Shown: positions 35,860 through 45,489, counted from the stretch's first letter. The stretch: 64,000 nt of DNA from DATLGB01 sp038232275 (GCA_038232275.1 JBBSIC010000004.1:1-64000), one strand, 5' to 3'. Notes: generated from the sequence alone by a model not told the origin. Program-made: numbers and translations.

Positions 35860-36135
35860 CTAGAGGAAGCTGCCGCCGGGCGGGATGACCCAGAGCTTCT
35901 GGGCCATCTCGGTGGCTTGCGCGCCGACGTCGGAGACCGTCTCGGCCCCGGCCGCCTCCATCCCGCGGGCCAGGTCGCTCCAGGCGCGGGCGACGGGCGC
36001 GATCTTGGCCGTCGGGCCCCAGCCCACGGCGGCGGACAGCTCCTCGCCGCGGGCGCGCACCTCCTCGAGGGTCATCTCGCCGAAGCTCTTCGACTGCCGG
36101 TTGACCGACACGGGCCGGGTGAGCGCGTCCTCCAT
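35860..36135 (-). CDS. Small hypothetical protein (91 aa)
   Basis: A 91-residue soluble protein beginning MEDALTRPVSVNRQSKSFGE and ending WVIPPGGSFL. It has an amphipathic helical middle (EEVRARGEELSAAVGWG). No family was recognised. It lies downstream of the ABC-2 exporter genes on the same strand within the insert that splits the nuo genes. Confidence 0.55.
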   Translation of the reverse strand: MEDALTRPVSVNRQSKSFGEMTLEEVRARGEELSAAVGWGPTAKIAPVARAWSDLARGMEAAGAETVSDVGAQATEMAQKLWVIPPGGSFL

Positions 36136-36167
36136 CGGTCTGACACGGTAGCTCGACCTCGGCTGAC

Positions 36168-36935
36168 TCAGCGCCCCGCCGCGCGGCGGTAGCGCGCGAC
36201 GGCCAGCGGCGCGAAGATCACGAGGACCACGAGGCACCAGGCGAACGCCCCCCAGACGTTGTCGCCTGCCGGCGCGCCGATCCACAAGGAGCGCATCGCG
36301 TTGACCACGATCGTGAACGGATTGACGTCCGCGAACGCTCGCAGGACATCCGGCATGCCCTCTGTGGGCACGAAGGCCGAGGAGATGAAGGTCAGCGGGA
36401 AGACGGCGATGAACCCGACCGAGTTGGCCGCCTCGGGGGAGGAGACCAGCAGTCCGAGCAGCGCGAAGACCCAGGAGAAGGCGTAGCCGAAGAACAGCAG
36501 CAGCCCGACCCCGGCCAGGATCTCGCCGACGCTTGAGTGGAAGGAGAAGCCGATGATCAGCCCGGTGACGAGCAGGATCACGACCGACAGGAGGTTGGTG
36601 ACGACGTCGGCGAGGGTCCGCCCGGCGAGCACCGCCGCGCGCGCCATGGGCAGCGACCGGAAGCGGTCGATCAGGCCCTTGTGGACATCCTCGTTGAGGC
36701 CGAGCGCGGTCACGAACCCGCCGAAGGCGACGTTCTGCACGATGATCCCCGGAATCAGGAAGTCCGCGTAGTCCGAGAAGCCCGGCGTCTCGATCGCGCC
36801 GCCGAAGACGTAGACGAACAGCAGCGCGAACATCACCGGCTGGACGGTGAAGGCGAGCAGCAGCTCGGGGGCGCGCGTGATGCGCACGAGGTTGCGCTCG
36901 GCGATGATCAGGGTGTCGCTGACGAGCCGCCTCAT
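36168..36935 (-). CDS. ABC-2 type transporter permease (DrrB-like)
   Basis: A 255-residue permease with six predicted helices. FADYADFLIPGI-like SDYADFLIPGIIVQNVAFGG and FISSAFVPTEGMPDVLRAF are typical of DrrB-type drug-efflux permeases. ATG 36935 overlaps the ATPase stop by four bases (ATGA). With that ATPase it forms an exporter that in known cases moves antibiotics, lipids or polysaccharides. The substrate is unknown. Confidence 0.88.
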   Translation of the reverse strand: MRRLVSDTLIIAERNLVRITRAPELLLAFTVQPVMFALLFVYVFGGAIETPGFSDYADFLIPGIIVQNVAFGGFVTALGLNEDVHKGLIDRFRSLPMARAAVLAGRTLADVVTNLLSVVILLVTGLIIGFSFHSSVGEILAGVGLLLFFGYAFSWVFALLGLLVSSPEAANSVGFIAVFPLTFISSAFVPTEGMPDVLRAFADVNPFTIVVNAMRSLWIGAPAGDNVWGAFAWCLVVLVIFAPLAVARYRRAAGR

Positions 36936-37900
36936 GCCGCCGTCTCCTCCTGCGGCTCGGGGATCTCCGCCACGCGGCCGGTGAGCGTCAGGAACACGTC
37001 GTCCAGGGTCGGGCGGCGCAGGACGAGATCGTCGACCTCGACGCCGGCGTCCCTGAGCCGCAGCACCGCCTCGACGATCGCGCCGGTGCGCTGGCGCACC
37101 GCCACCTCGACCCGCATGTCGGTGACCGCCGGCGGCGCGTCGCCCATCCCGGCCAGGGCCTCGACGGCCCGCGGCGCATCCTCCGCGCGAGTCAGCGTCA
37201 CGTCGAGGCGCTCGCCGCCGACCCGGTCCTTGAGCTCGTCCGACGTGCCCGTGGCGATCACCTTCCCGTGGTCGATGACGGCGATGCGATGCGCGAGGCG
37301 ATCGGCCTCGTCGAGGTACTGGGTGGTCAGCAGCACGGTCCTGCCCTCGGCCACCAGCTCCTCGATCGTCCGCCACAGCTCCAGCCGGCTGCGCGGGTCC
37401 AGGCCCGTGGTCGGCTCGTCGAGGAAGAGGACCGGCGGCTTGGCGACGAGGGCGGCGGCGAGGTCCAGCCGCCGGCGCATGCCCCCGGAATACGTTTTTG
37501 CGGGGCGGTGGGCGGCGTCGGCGAGGTCGAAGCGCTCGATCAGCTCCGTCCCCCGGTCCTTGGCGGGCTTGCGCGGCATCCCGTACAGGCGCCCGACCAT
37601 GGTCAGGTTCTCGAGGCCCGTCAGGTTCTCGTCGATCGCCGCGTACTGGCCGGCCAGGCCGATCCGGTGGCGCAGGGCCACGTCGTCGGCGACGACGTCG
37701 AGCCCCGCGACGCGGGCGGTGCCGGAGTCCGGCTTGAGCAGGGTGGTCAGGACGCGTACGGCGGTCGTCTTCCCGGCCCCGTTGGGGCCGAGCAGCCCGA
37801 GCACGGTGCCCTGCTCGGCCTCCAGGTCGACGCCGTCGAGGGCGCGCACGTCGCCGAAGGACTTGACCAGGCCGGTCACGCTGATGGCTGCTTCACGCAT
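36932..37900 (-). CDS. ABC-2 type transporter ATPase (DrrA-like)
   Basis: A 322-residue ATPase. Walker A is GPNGAGKTT, the signature is YSGGMRRRLDLAAAL, Walker B is VLFLDEPTTGLDP and the switch region has TTQYLDEADRLAHRI. Residues after about 240 form the C-terminal extension found in DrrA, including LRRPTLDDVFLTLTGR. It pairs with the overlapping permease gene. Start ATG 37900 has a ccctcaagcag-type context with no strong ribosome site. Confidence 0.92.
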   Translation of the reverse strand: MREAAISVTGLVKSFGDVRALDGVDLEAEQGTVLGLLGPNGAGKTTAVRVLTTLLKPDSGTARVAGLDVVADDVALRHRIGLAGQYAAIDENLTGLENLTMVGRLYGMPRKPAKDRGTELIERFDLADAAHRPAKTYSGGMRRRLDLAAALVAKPPVLFLDEPTTGLDPRSRLELWRTIEELVAEGRTVLLTTQYLDEADRLAHRIAVIDHGKVIATGTSDELKDRVGGERLDVTLTRAEDAPRAVEALAGMGDAPPAVTDMRVEVAVRQRTGAIVEAVLRLRDAGVEVDDLVLRRPTLDDVFLTLTGRVAEIPEPQEETAA

Positions 37901-37995
37901 GTCGGCAGCGTACGGACCGTTCAGGACAGGACTTGACCGCGATGTGAACGCGGCCCGTTTCGCGCGCGCCAGGACAATCGGCTCTTCGAGGCGGG

Positions 37996-38490
37996 TCAGG
38001 CGAACGGCCTGGCGGCCATGAAGAAGATGGCCACCAGCACGAGCACGCCGAGCAGGATCTCCACGCGCATGTAGCGCTGGTACAGCGCCTCGTACTCGGG
38101 ACTGAACTGCACGGCGCCCGGGGCGTCGGAGCGGGACACGTCGCGCGTGGCGGACTCGGCGAGCTTGTGCGTCAGGGGGTCGAGGATCGCGCCGCCGATG
38201 CCCCCGATGGCAACCAGGATGATCAGCGGGACGATGACCCAGACCTCGCCCCAGAGGTCCGCCTTGCTGGCCAGGTAGGCGCCGAAGAGGAAGATCAGCA
38301 CCGTGCCGGGCGCCGTGACGCGCTGGTTGAGCCGGTGCTGGAAGTCGTGGACCGCGGGCATCGCTCGCGGGTGCGCGCTACGGGCGTAGGGCACGAGCAG
38401 CGGATAGGCGAGTGGGAGCCCGAAGGCGATCACCACGGCCATGATGTGCAGGGCCTCTACGACGAAGTAGGAGGAGAGGGCGAGCGGCAC
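37996..38490 (-). CDS. DUF2269-like integral membrane protein
   Basis: A 164-residue protein with four hydrophobic helices: FVVEALHIMAVVIAFGLPLA, TAPGTVLIFLFGAYLAS, VWVIVPLIILVAIGGIGGA and the final VEILLGVLVLVAIFFM. The His in ALHIMAVV and the HxxQHRL pattern resemble DUF2269, a haem-type membrane family of unknown function. A GTG at 38490 was chosen as start because it begins the first helix. No partner is evident. Confidence 0.65.
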   Translation of the reverse strand: MPLALSSYFVVEALHIMAVVIAFGLPLAYPLLVPYARSAHPRAMPAVHDFQHRLNQRVTAPGTVLIFLFGAYLASKADLWGEVWVIVPLIILVAIGGIGGAILDPLTHKLAESATRDVSRSDAPGAVQFSPEYEALYQRYMRVEILLGVLVLVAIFFMAARPFA

Positions 38491-38546
38491 TCGGCGGCGG
38501 AGCGTACACCCCCGCCGAGCGCCACGCGCCTTGGGCGACGGTGGTT

Positions 38547-38750
38547 CTAGATCGTGCGGACGTTGGCGGCGTTCGGGCCCTTGGGACCCTCCTGCGCCTC
38601 GTACTCGACCTTCGCGCCCTCTTCGAGCGACTTGAAGCCGCTGCCCGCGATCGCGGAGTGATGGACGAACAGATCCTTGCCCTGATCGTCGGGCGTGATG
38701 AAGCCGAAGCCCTTGTCGTTGTTGAACCACTTGACGGTTCCAGTGGCCAT
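38547..38750 (-). CDS. cspA: Cold-shock domain protein
   Basis: A 67-residue RNA/DNA chaperone. The RNP1 motif KGFGFITPD and RNP2 motif DLFVHHSAI are intact, and the protein spans the whole five-stranded barrel (MATGTVKWFNNDKGFGFITP). Cold-shock proteins prevent RNA structure at low temperature or during stationary phase. About 110 bases of upstream sequence without a gene precede it, room for the long leader usual for csp mRNAs, though no specific element was identified. Confidence 0.94.
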   Translation of the reverse strand: MATGTVKWFNNDKGFGFITPDDQGKDLFVHHSAIAGSGFKSLEEGAKVEYEAQEGPKGPNAANVRTI

Positions 38751-38864
38751 TGCGGTACCTCCGGTTAAGTGATGGTGCTGCGAGGTCGCGGAGGGTGCTG
38801 GGCACTTACTGCGAACCGCTCACATCATTTTCAAGGCCGAGCGAATGCCCGACTCCGGTAGAGA

Positions 38865-39377
38865 CTAGGGGTTTTGCGGGAGTTTGCCTAGCACCGTGAC
38901 CACAACTTCGTCGGCGACCTTCAGCGCGCCCATCAGCGCGGTGTACGGCTTGATGCCCCATTCGCTCTGCACGATCGTCGCCCGGCCCTCGATCGCGCCG
39001 TCGTCGCCGATCGTCAGATCGAAGCTCGCGGGCCTGGTGGCGCCCTTGATCTCCAGGTCTCCCTGGCCGGGCCCGGTGGAGCGGAACTGGATCGGCGCGG
39101 TGCCCAGGACCTTGGACTCGATGCCGTCGATGATCTTGGCGCGGTCGCCGTCGGTCAGCGGCTTGGCGCCGCCGCTGCCTTCGAGGACCGTGAACGAGCG
39201 GGCGTGCGCCGACAGCTCCAAGGTCGGCGCGTCCCCGGTGGTCAGCGTCGCCTCCCAGCTGCCGACCTCGAGCACGAGGTCGTGGCCGACCTTGGCGGCC
39301 ATGCCCTGGCGGGCCGTGAGAACCCGCAGCGAGGCGTTGCCTGGGCCGAGCGTGTAGGTACCGGGAGGTGGCGTCAC
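38865..39377 (-). CDS. YceI-family protein
   Basis: A 170-residue lipocalin-like YceI protein, a fold that binds isoprenoid or other lipids. It begins TYTLGPGNASLRVLTARQG, continues KVGHDLVLEVGSWEATL and contains the typical KIIDGIESKVLGTAPIQFRS and GDLEIKGATRPASFDL. No signal peptide is present, so it is likely cytoplasmic, unlike the periplasmic E. coli member. It starts at GTG 39377. Confidence 0.85.
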   Translation of the reverse strand: MTPPPGTYTLGPGNASLRVLTARQGMAAKVGHDLVLEVGSWEATLTTGDAPTLELSAHARSFTVLEGSGGAKPLTDGDRAKIIDGIESKVLGTAPIQFRSTGPGQGDLEIKGATRPASFDLTIGDDGAIEGRATIVQSEWGIKPYTALMGALKVADEVVVTVLGKLPQNP

Positions 39378-39444
39378 GCGGCGATCTTACGCGTTCGCGC
39401 GGCGCCGCGTCGTCTAGCCGGGCAGTCATGCCACCCTGTACGCC

Positions 39445-39783
39445 ATGCCAGGATTCGTGACGCACATGCTCGGCCGCCGCGCCGCCCGCCTCCCCGGCCT
39501 GAAACGGCTCCCGATCATGAAGCTGCTCTCGATCGGGGAGATCGCGCTGCTCGCCCGCGACCACGTGTCGCTACTCGGCGCCGGCGAGCGCCGGCGCCTG
39601 CTCGAGCTCGTGCGCAAGGGCAAGGGCCGCACCCGCAACCTCTCCGAGGCCGACCGGGAGGAGCTCGCCGCGCTCGTCGCCAAGGCCGAGCCACGGCGCT
39701 TTGCCGGGCTCGTCGCCGACAAGCTCTCGCCGGTCCCGCTCCCCCGCCGCCTCGTCAACGGCCCGCGGTCACCGTCGCGCTGA
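39445..39783 (+). CDS. Hypothetical basic protein (112 aa)
   Basis: A 112-residue Arg/Leu-rich protein, for example IMKLLSIGEIALLARDHVSL and the helical segment EADREELAALVAKAEP. It has no membrane segment or signal peptide. The ordered helices suggest a small DNA- or membrane-binding role, but no family was recognised. It sits next to nuoI in the 4.3 kb insert, convergent with it. The following 119 bases contain the 11-base repeat GAGGTGGATGC twice. Confidence 0.55.
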   Translation: MPGFVTHMLGRRAARLPGLKRLPIMKLLSIGEIALLARDHVSLLGAGERRRLLELVRKGKGRTRNLSEADREELAALVAKAEPRRFAGLVADKLSPVPLPRRLVNGPRSPSR

Positions 39784-39902
39784 GGTGGATGCCCGGGCGC
39801 CACCGAGGTGGATGCGCCCAGCAATCCCCCGTGACGACCATTTCGCGCAGCGACTTCGCCCGAGGCGTCCGCCCGCCTCGCCCGCTGCCCCTCCGTCTCG
39901 CC

Positions 39903-40439
39903 CTACTCGCCCTCGTTGCGCAGCGGCGTGCGCTCGACGGGCTCGGCGAGCAGCATCTCCTTGGTGAAGATCAGGTCCGAGCGGTTGTAGTCGGACATCT
40001 CGTAGTCGTGGCCCATGGTGATGGCGTCGAACGGGCAGGCGGTCTCGCAGTAGCCGCAGAAGATGCAGCGCGACAGGTTGATCTCGTAGACGGCGGCGTA
40101 GCGCTCGCCGGCCGAGACGCGGTTGTCGGGCGTGTTCTCGGCGGCCACGACGCGGATGCAGTCGGCCGGGCAGGCGGCGGCGCACAGCGAGCAGCCGACG
40201 CACTTCTCCAGGCCGGTGTCCTCGAAGGTGTGCAGCTTGTGACGGCCGCGGAAGCGCGGGTAGACCGGCACCTTCTCCTCCGGGTACTGGATCGTCTTCG
40301 GCCCTTCCACGTAGCGGGCCATCGTGGTCTTGAGGCCGCGCAGGGTCTCGCCGAACGTGCGGTAGGTGCCGCGCGCGGCGCCCGGCTGGGGGCGGGGCTG
40401 GACGACCGCGTCGGCGGCGGGGTGGTACGGAGGAGTCAT
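39903..40439 (-). CDS. nuoI: NADH-quinone oxidoreductase subunit I
   Basis: A 178-residue iron-sulfur subunit of complex I holding clusters N6a and N6b. Two ferredoxin motifs are visible: CVGCSLCAAACP and CIFCGYCETACP. They pass electrons from NuoG toward NuoB. ATG 40439 overlaps the nuoH stop. This is the last gene of the first nuo block; nuoJ, its usual neighbour, is displaced by about 4.3 kb. Confidence 0.95.
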   Translation of the reverse strand: MTPPYHPAADAVVQPRPQPGAARGTYRTFGETLRGLKTTMARYVEGPKTIQYPEEKVPVYPRFRGRHKLHTFEDTGLEKCVGCSLCAAACPADCIRVVAAENTPDNRVSAGERYAAVYEINLSRCIFCGYCETACPFDAITMGHDYEMSDYNRSDLIFTKEMLLAEPVERTPLRNEGE

Positions 40440-41452
40440 TGAATCACCAGGATGATCGCGGTTACCAGGGCGTTGAGGGTTGCGAGCGGCAGCAGGACCT
40501 TCCAGCCGAAGCTCATCAGCTGGTCGTAGCGCAGCCGTGGCAGCGTCGCGCGGATCCAAAAGAAGAAGAACATCAGCGCGAAGATCTTGCCCAGCACGAC
40601 GAACGGGTCGACCCAGGTCGGCGGGTCGATGCCGAAGGGCAGCAGCCACCCACCGAGAAACAGCGTGGTCACCATCGCGCAGACGATCAGCAGGTTCAGG
40701 TACTCGGCGAACAGGTAGGCGACCATGCGCGTTCCGCCGTACTCGGTCATGTAGCCCTGCACGAGCTCGGCGTCGGCCTCCGGCAGGTCGAAGGGCGCGC
40801 GGTTGGTCTCCGCGAAGCCCGCGACGAGGAAGACCAGGAAGCCGATGAACTGCGGCACGATGTACCACATGCCCTGCTGGGCCGTGACGACCTCGGTCAG
40901 CGACAGCGTCTGCGCGGTCATGATCACGCCGACGAGCGCGAGGCCCTGCGAGACCTCGTAGGAGATCAGCTGCGCGGCCGAGCGCATGGCGCCGAGGAAC
41001 GAGTACTTCGAGCCCGACGCCCACCCGCCGAGCATCAGCCCGTAGAAGGCGATGGCGCCGAAGGCGAAGGCGTAGAGGATTCCGATGTCGGAGTCGATCC
41101 CGTACAACCCGACCTGGGTGCCGAAGATGTCGACCGTGTTCGAGAACGGGACGACCGCGATGGCCGCGACGGCCGTGACGATCGAGATCACCGGGGCGAG
41201 GCCGAACAAAAAGCCGACCGCCGTCTTGGGCTGCATCGGCTCCTTGGTGGCGAACTTCAGGATCTCGGCGAGCGGCTGCAGCAAGCCGAAGGGGCCGACG
41301 CGGTTCGGGCCGTAGCGGTGCTGGAAGCGGCCCAGCAGCTTGCGCTCGACGACGATGATGATCGGCAGCATCCCGAGGAAGACCCCGAAGATGACCAGCG
41401 CCTTGACGATCTGGATCCACCACGGCTCGAAGTAGCCGACGACTGCGATCAA
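40436..41452 (-). CDS. nuoH: NADH-quinone oxidoreductase subunit H
   Basis: A 338-residue membrane subunit forming part of the quinone chamber of complex I. Typical motifs are ERKLLGRFQHRYGPNRVGP, KEPMQPKTAVGFLFG-type helix starts, and AETNRAPFDLPEADAELVQG with the acidic loop. TTG 41452 overlaps the nuoG stop (TTGA), making a coupled start without a better ATG/GTG at the right place. It bridges the peripheral and membrane arms. Confidence 0.93.
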   Translation of the reverse strand: MIAVVGYFEPWWIQIVKALVIFGVFLGMLPIIIVVERKLLGRFQHRYGPNRVGPFGLLQPLAEILKFATKEPMQPKTAVGFLFGLAPVISIVTAVAAIAVVPFSNTVDIFGTQVGLYGIDSDIGILYAFAFGAIAFYGLMLGGWASGSKYSFLGAMRSAAQLISYEVSQGLALVGVIMTAQTLSLTEVVTAQQGMWYIVPQFIGFLVFLVAGFAETNRAPFDLPEADAELVQGYMTEYGGTRMVAYLFAEYLNLLIVCAMVTTLFLGGWLLPFGIDPPTWVDPFVVLGKIFALMFFFFWIRATLPRLRYDQLMSFGWKVLLPLATLNALVTAIILVIQ

Positions 41453-44163
41453 GCTGCGCCGCCCGTCGCCGTGTCGGGGTCGGAGTCCTCGTCGGAGGCG
41501 CTCGGGGCGTCGGCCGTCTGGTCGCCCGAGCCCTCCTGGGGGGCGAGCGGCGCGTCGCCGCCGATGCCGCCGACGGCGTCGGACTCCGTCGGCTGCTGGC
41601 TGCGCCCCTCGATCCCCTGGGCGGCGGTGACCCCGAGCACCGACGGGACCTCGACGCGCGTGTGCAGGCCGCGCACCTCGACGACCGTGCCCGTGAGCAG
41701 GTTGGCCGGCGCGGCGCGGATGCCCTCGGGCACGAACACGCTGCCGGGGGGCACCGCGGCTCGCACGACGGCGGGGCCGCGCAGGCGGTGGCCGTCTCCA
41801 TTCCCGGGGCGGGCAGGCCCATGCCCGGCTTCGCCGGGACGGACAGGGCAGGCGACCTCGACCTCCTCGCCGTGGGCGATGCCGAGGCGCGCGGCGTCGA
41901 CGGCGGAGAGCTCGATGAGCGGCGCCGGGCGCGCGAAGCGCAGGATCGGGGACATGTCGACCTCCTTGGAGGCCCACAGCGTGCGGAAGGTCCCGAGCCG
42001 CAGGCCGCCGGGCGCGGCGTCGGGCACGGACAGGCGCACGGGCTCCCAGGCGGGCGGGTCGAACGCCGCGGCGGCGTCGGTCTCCTGCCAGCGCAGGCCG
42101 CGGCCGCCGATCGCGTCGAGCGTGAGCCCGCGGAAGTGCGGCACGGCCGCGAACAGCGCGTCTGAGACCTCGGAGGCGGCGGCGAAGCGCTCGTCGCTCG
42201 CGCCGGCGCGGGCGCTGAGCTCGGCGATGACCCACCAGCCGGCGCGGACGGCGCCCGGCCGGCCGATGGCCGGGCGCAGCCGCTGCAGGCGGCCGTCCGG
42301 GTGCACGACCGTGCCCTCCTTCTCGGGGTAGGCCTCGGCCGGGAAGACGACGTCGGCGTACTCGCGCACGGTGTCGGTCATCACGGACTCGTGGGCGATC
42401 ACGGTCGGCACCGTGCGCAGCGCCTCGGCCCAGGCGTCGCGGTCCGGGTGGGTGCGCAGCACGTCGGCGTGCAGGAGGTACAGGACGGAAACGGTGGCGG
42501 CCAGCTCCGCCACGACCATCCCGCCGAGGCCGGCCTGGTCCACCGGCGCGTAGCCCGGGCCCATGCCCGAGGCAAAGCCCGCCTCGCGCAGGCCGCGGCC
42601 GTTGCCGGAGGTCGGGGCGAGCAGCAGGCCGGCGCCGTCGCGCCCGCTCAGCCCGAGCCGCGAAGCCATGTTGAGCAGGGCGGCGGCCGCGGCCGGCGTC
42701 AGGCTCCGCTCGGAGGCGACGATGACGACCTCGCCGCCCCCGCCCGACAGCAGCGAGGCGAGGGCGCGCACCTCGGCGGCCTTCGTGCCGGCGGCCGTGG
42801 AGGCGCCGGACAGGTTGCCCTCGTCGCCGGTGAGCGCGGCGTCGAGTGAGACGAGCAGGCCCTCGAGCTGTCCCGGCGCGTGGCGCAGCGTCACCGCCGC
42901 GTTGGGGTCCAGCGCCGTCGGGCGGGCGGAGGCGATCGCGAGCTTGACGTGGTTGCGGCGCACGCCCTTGCGGATGCGCAGGTCCCAGATCGTCGCCTCG
43001 TCGACGGGGTCGCAGTCGAGGATCAGGATCGTGTCGGCGAACTCGAGGTCTGCGACCGTCGCCTGCAGCCGCGGAGCGGCGAGCGCGCGCGCCAGCCGCG
43101 CCGGCAGCTCGGCCGCCGGGGAAGCGCAGAGGTGGTTCGACCCGAGCTGGTCGCGCAGCAGCCGCTGCGCCAGGAAGGCCTCCTCGTTGGTGGTCTCCCC
43201 GCCCGCGACCGCGGCGATCTTGCCCGCGGCCAGCTCCAGCGCGCCGGCGGCCGCGTGGAGTGCCTGCTCCCACGAGCTGGGCTGCAGGCCGCCGGACCCG
43301 CGCACCAGCGGCTGCGTGATGCGCTCGTCGACGTGCGTGTACTGGAAGGCGTAGCGGCCCTTGTCGCACAGCCAGCCGTCGTCGACGCCGTCGTGGTCGC
43401 GGGCGAGGACCCGCATGACCCTGTCGTCGCGCACCGTCAGCTCGACGTTGCACTGCGCCGGGCACAAGGTGCAGACCGAGCCCGAGCCCTCGATGTCCCA
43501 CGGGCGCGCGCGGAAGCGGTAGGTCGACGAGGTGAGCGCGCCGACCGGGCACAGCTCGGTGATGTTGCCGCTGAACGGCGCGACGTAGGGGCGCCCGTCG
43601 AAGGTGGAGATGTAGGAGTTCGCGCCGCGCTCCTGGATGACGAGCTGGTAGTCCTCGGCGATCTCCTGGCTGAACCGCACGCAGCGGTAGCACATGATGC
43701 AGCGCTCGCGGTCGATCGCGATCAGCGGCGAGAGCTCGAGCGGCTTGCGGAAGTGGCGCTTGGGCTCGATGAAGCGGGTCGTGCCGGGGCCCCAGCCGTA
43801 GGTGATGTCCTGCAGCGGGCACTCGCCGCCCTTGTCGCAGACGGGGCAGTCCAGCGGGTGGTTGATGAGCAGGAACTCGACGATCGCGCGCTGGGCCTCG
43901 TGCACGCGGTCAGTCTGCGTGTGGACGACCATGCCGTCCTTGACCGGCGTCGAGCAGGCGGTCTGCAGCTTGGGGATGCCCTCGATCTCGACCAGGCACA
44001 TGCGGCAGGCGCCGACGGGCGCGCCGAGCTTGGGCTCGTAGCAGAAGACCGGAATGTTCATGTCGCCGTACTTGGCGCCGTCGACCAGCATCGCGTTCTC
44101 CGGCGCGGTCACCTCGCGGCCGTCGAGCGAGAACGTCACCAGCTTGACTTCAGGGCGGGGCAT
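41449..44163 (-). CDS. nuoG: NADH-quinone oxidoreductase subunit G
   Basis: A 904-residue iron-sulfur subunit of the electron-input module. The N-terminal [2Fe-2S] region has CYEPKLGAPVGACRMC, then a His/Cys cluster region DCPVCDKGGECPLQD and ferredoxin motif CIMCYRCVRF; a fourth motif CTLCPAQCNVEL is followed by the molybdopterin-oxidoreductase-like domain, which has lost activity in complex I. The last about 50 residues are an acidic, low-complexity tail. It lies between nuoF and nuoH with a small gap to nuoF. Confidence 0.94.
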   Translation of the reverse strand: MPRPEVKLVTFSLDGREVTAPENAMLVDGAKYGDMNIPVFCYEPKLGAPVGACRMCLVEIEGIPKLQTACSTPVKDGMVVHTQTDRVHEAQRAIVEFLLINHPLDCPVCDKGGECPLQDITYGWGPGTTRFIEPKRHFRKPLELSPLIAIDRERCIMCYRCVRFSQEIAEDYQLVIQERGANSYISTFDGRPYVAPFSGNITELCPVGALTSSTYRFRARPWDIEGSGSVCTLCPAQCNVELTVRDDRVMRVLARDHDGVDDGWLCDKGRYAFQYTHVDERITQPLVRGSGGLQPSSWEQALHAAAGALELAAGKIAAVAGGETTNEEAFLAQRLLRDQLGSNHLCASPAAELPARLARALAAPRLQATVADLEFADTILILDCDPVDEATIWDLRIRKGVRRNHVKLAIASARPTALDPNAAVTLRHAPGQLEGLLVSLDAALTGDEGNLSGASTAAGTKAAEVRALASLLSGGGGEVVIVASERSLTPAAAAALLNMASRLGLSGRDGAGLLLAPTSGNGRGLREAGFASGMGPGYAPVDQAGLGGMVVAELAATVSVLYLLHADVLRTHPDRDAWAEALRTVPTVIAHESVMTDTVREYADVVFPAEAYPEKEGTVVHPDGRLQRLRPAIGRPGAVRAGWWVIAELSARAGASDERFAAASEVSDALFAAVPHFRGLTLDAIGGRGLRWQETDAAAAFDPPAWEPVRLSVPDAAPGGLRLGTFRTLWASKEVDMSPILRFARPAPLIELSAVDAARLGIAHGEEVEVACPVRPGEAGHGPARPGNGDGHRLRGPAVVRAAVPPGSVFVPEGIRAAPANLLTGTVVEVRGLHTRVEVPSVLGVTAAQGIEGRSQQPTESDAVGGIGGDAPLAPQEGSGDQTADAPSASDEDSDPDTATGGAA

Positions 44164-44174
44164 CGGACGACCTC

Positions 44175-45485
44175 CTAGCCGAGCGCCGCCGTCGCGACGC
44201 CGATCGGCTCCAGCACGTCGTACGGGCCGGCGTGCGGCCCGCGCGACATCTCGGTCGAGGTCAGCTGCATGTGCTCCATGTGCGCCTCGAACTCCTTACG
44301 GAAGTGCTTGATCATGGAGGAGACCGGCATCGCCATCGCGTCGCCGAGCACGCACAGGCAGTTCCCGATGATGTTGTCGCAGATCGAGGACATGATGTCG
44401 AGGTCCATCGGCGTCGCCTCGCCGCGCTCGATGCGCTCGAGCATCTTCACCGTCCAGTTCGTGCCCTCGCGGCACGGCGTGCACTTGCCGCAGGACTCGT
44501 GACGGTAGAACTTCGCCGTCTTCATGCAGACGTCCAGGATCGGCACGCTGTCGTCGACCACGATGATCGCGCCCGACCCGAGCATCGTGCCCGCCTTCTG
44601 CAGGGCGTCGAAGTCGTAGGGCAGGTCGAGGTTCTCGTCGGTGCCCGGCAGCACCGGGGACGACGAGCCGCCGGGGAAGAAGCACTTGATCGAGCGGCCC
44701 TCGGGCGGCCCGCCCGCCAGGTCGAAGATGATCTCCCGCGTCGGCGTGCCCAGCACGACCTCGTAGTTGCCGGGGCGCTGGACGCAGCCCGAGACCGACA
44801 CGACCTTGGTGCCCGTCGAGGTCTCCGTGCCGATCTTCGCGTACTCGGCGCCGCCCATCCGCAGGATGATCGGCGCGTTCATCAGCGTCTCCACGTTGTT
44901 GATCAGCGTCGGGCCCTGGTAGAGGCCCTGGACCGCCGGGAACGGGGGCTTGAGGCGCGGGTTGCCGCGCTTGCCCTCCAGCGAGTCCAGCAGCGCCGTC
45001 TCCTCGCCGCAGATGTAGGCGCCCGCGCCGCGGTGGCACCACAGGTCCAGCGCGCCGACATGGCCGGCGGCCTTGGCCTCGGCGAGCGCCGCCTCGAGGA
45101 TGTCGGCGACGTAGTCGTACTCGCCGCGGATGTAGATGAAGGCCTTGTTGGCTCCGACCGCGTGGGCGGATATGAGCACGCCCTCGATCAGCAGGTGCGG
45201 GTTCTTCTGCATCAGCTCGCGGTCCTTGAAGGTCCCCGGCTCGGACTCGTCGGCGTTGCAGACGAGGTACTTGTCCATGTCGCCCTGGGGCAGAAACGAC
45301 GCCTTCTTGCCCATGGCGAAGCCGGCGCCGCCGCGACCGCGCACCCCGGAGGCCTGCAGCTCCTCGAGTGCGGTGGCGGGGTGCATGTCCAGCGCGCGGC
45401 GCGACATCTCGTAGCCCCCGCGCTGCTCGTAGACGCGCAGGGTGTTCAGGCCCGGCGCGTCGATGTCTTTGAAGAGGAGCTCCAT
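44175..45485 (-). CDS. nuoF: NADH-quinone oxidoreductase subunit F
   Basis: A 436-residue subunit that binds NADH and FMN. The FMN/NADH region is RGRGGAGFAMGKKASF near residues 49-65, the NADH-binding loop contains GAYICGEETALLDSLEG, and the [4Fe-4S] motif is SCGKCTPCREGT. It takes electrons from NADH and passes them to NuoG. It follows nuoE by four bases and works with it as the diaphorase pair. Confidence 0.96.
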   Translation of the reverse strand: MELLFKDIDAPGLNTLRVYEQRGGYEMSRRALDMHPATALEELQASGVRGRGGAGFAMGKKASFLPQGDMDKYLVCNADESEPGTFKDRELMQKNPHLLIEGVLISAHAVGANKAFIYIRGEYDYVADILEAALAEAKAAGHVGALDLWCHRGAGAYICGEETALLDSLEGKRGNPRLKPPFPAVQGLYQGPTLINNVETLMNAPIILRMGGAEYAKIGTETSTGTKVVSVSGCVQRPGNYEVVLGTPTREIIFDLAGGPPEGRSIKCFFPGGSSSPVLPGTDENLDLPYDFDALQKAGTMLGSGAIIVVDDSVPILDVCMKTAKFYRHESCGKCTPCREGTNWTVKMLERIERGEATPMDLDIMSSICDNIIGNCLCVLGDAMAMPVSSMIKHFRKEFEAHMEHMQLTSTEMSRGPHAGPYDVLEPIGVATAALG

Positions 45486-45489
45486 GGGG

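Noticed and set aside
39782..39815. Direct repeat GAGGTGGATGC twice (39782-39792 and 39805-39815)
   Set aside because: Only two short copies in the tail of a gene. It could be chance in GC-rich DNA, and no array or mobile element is associated.
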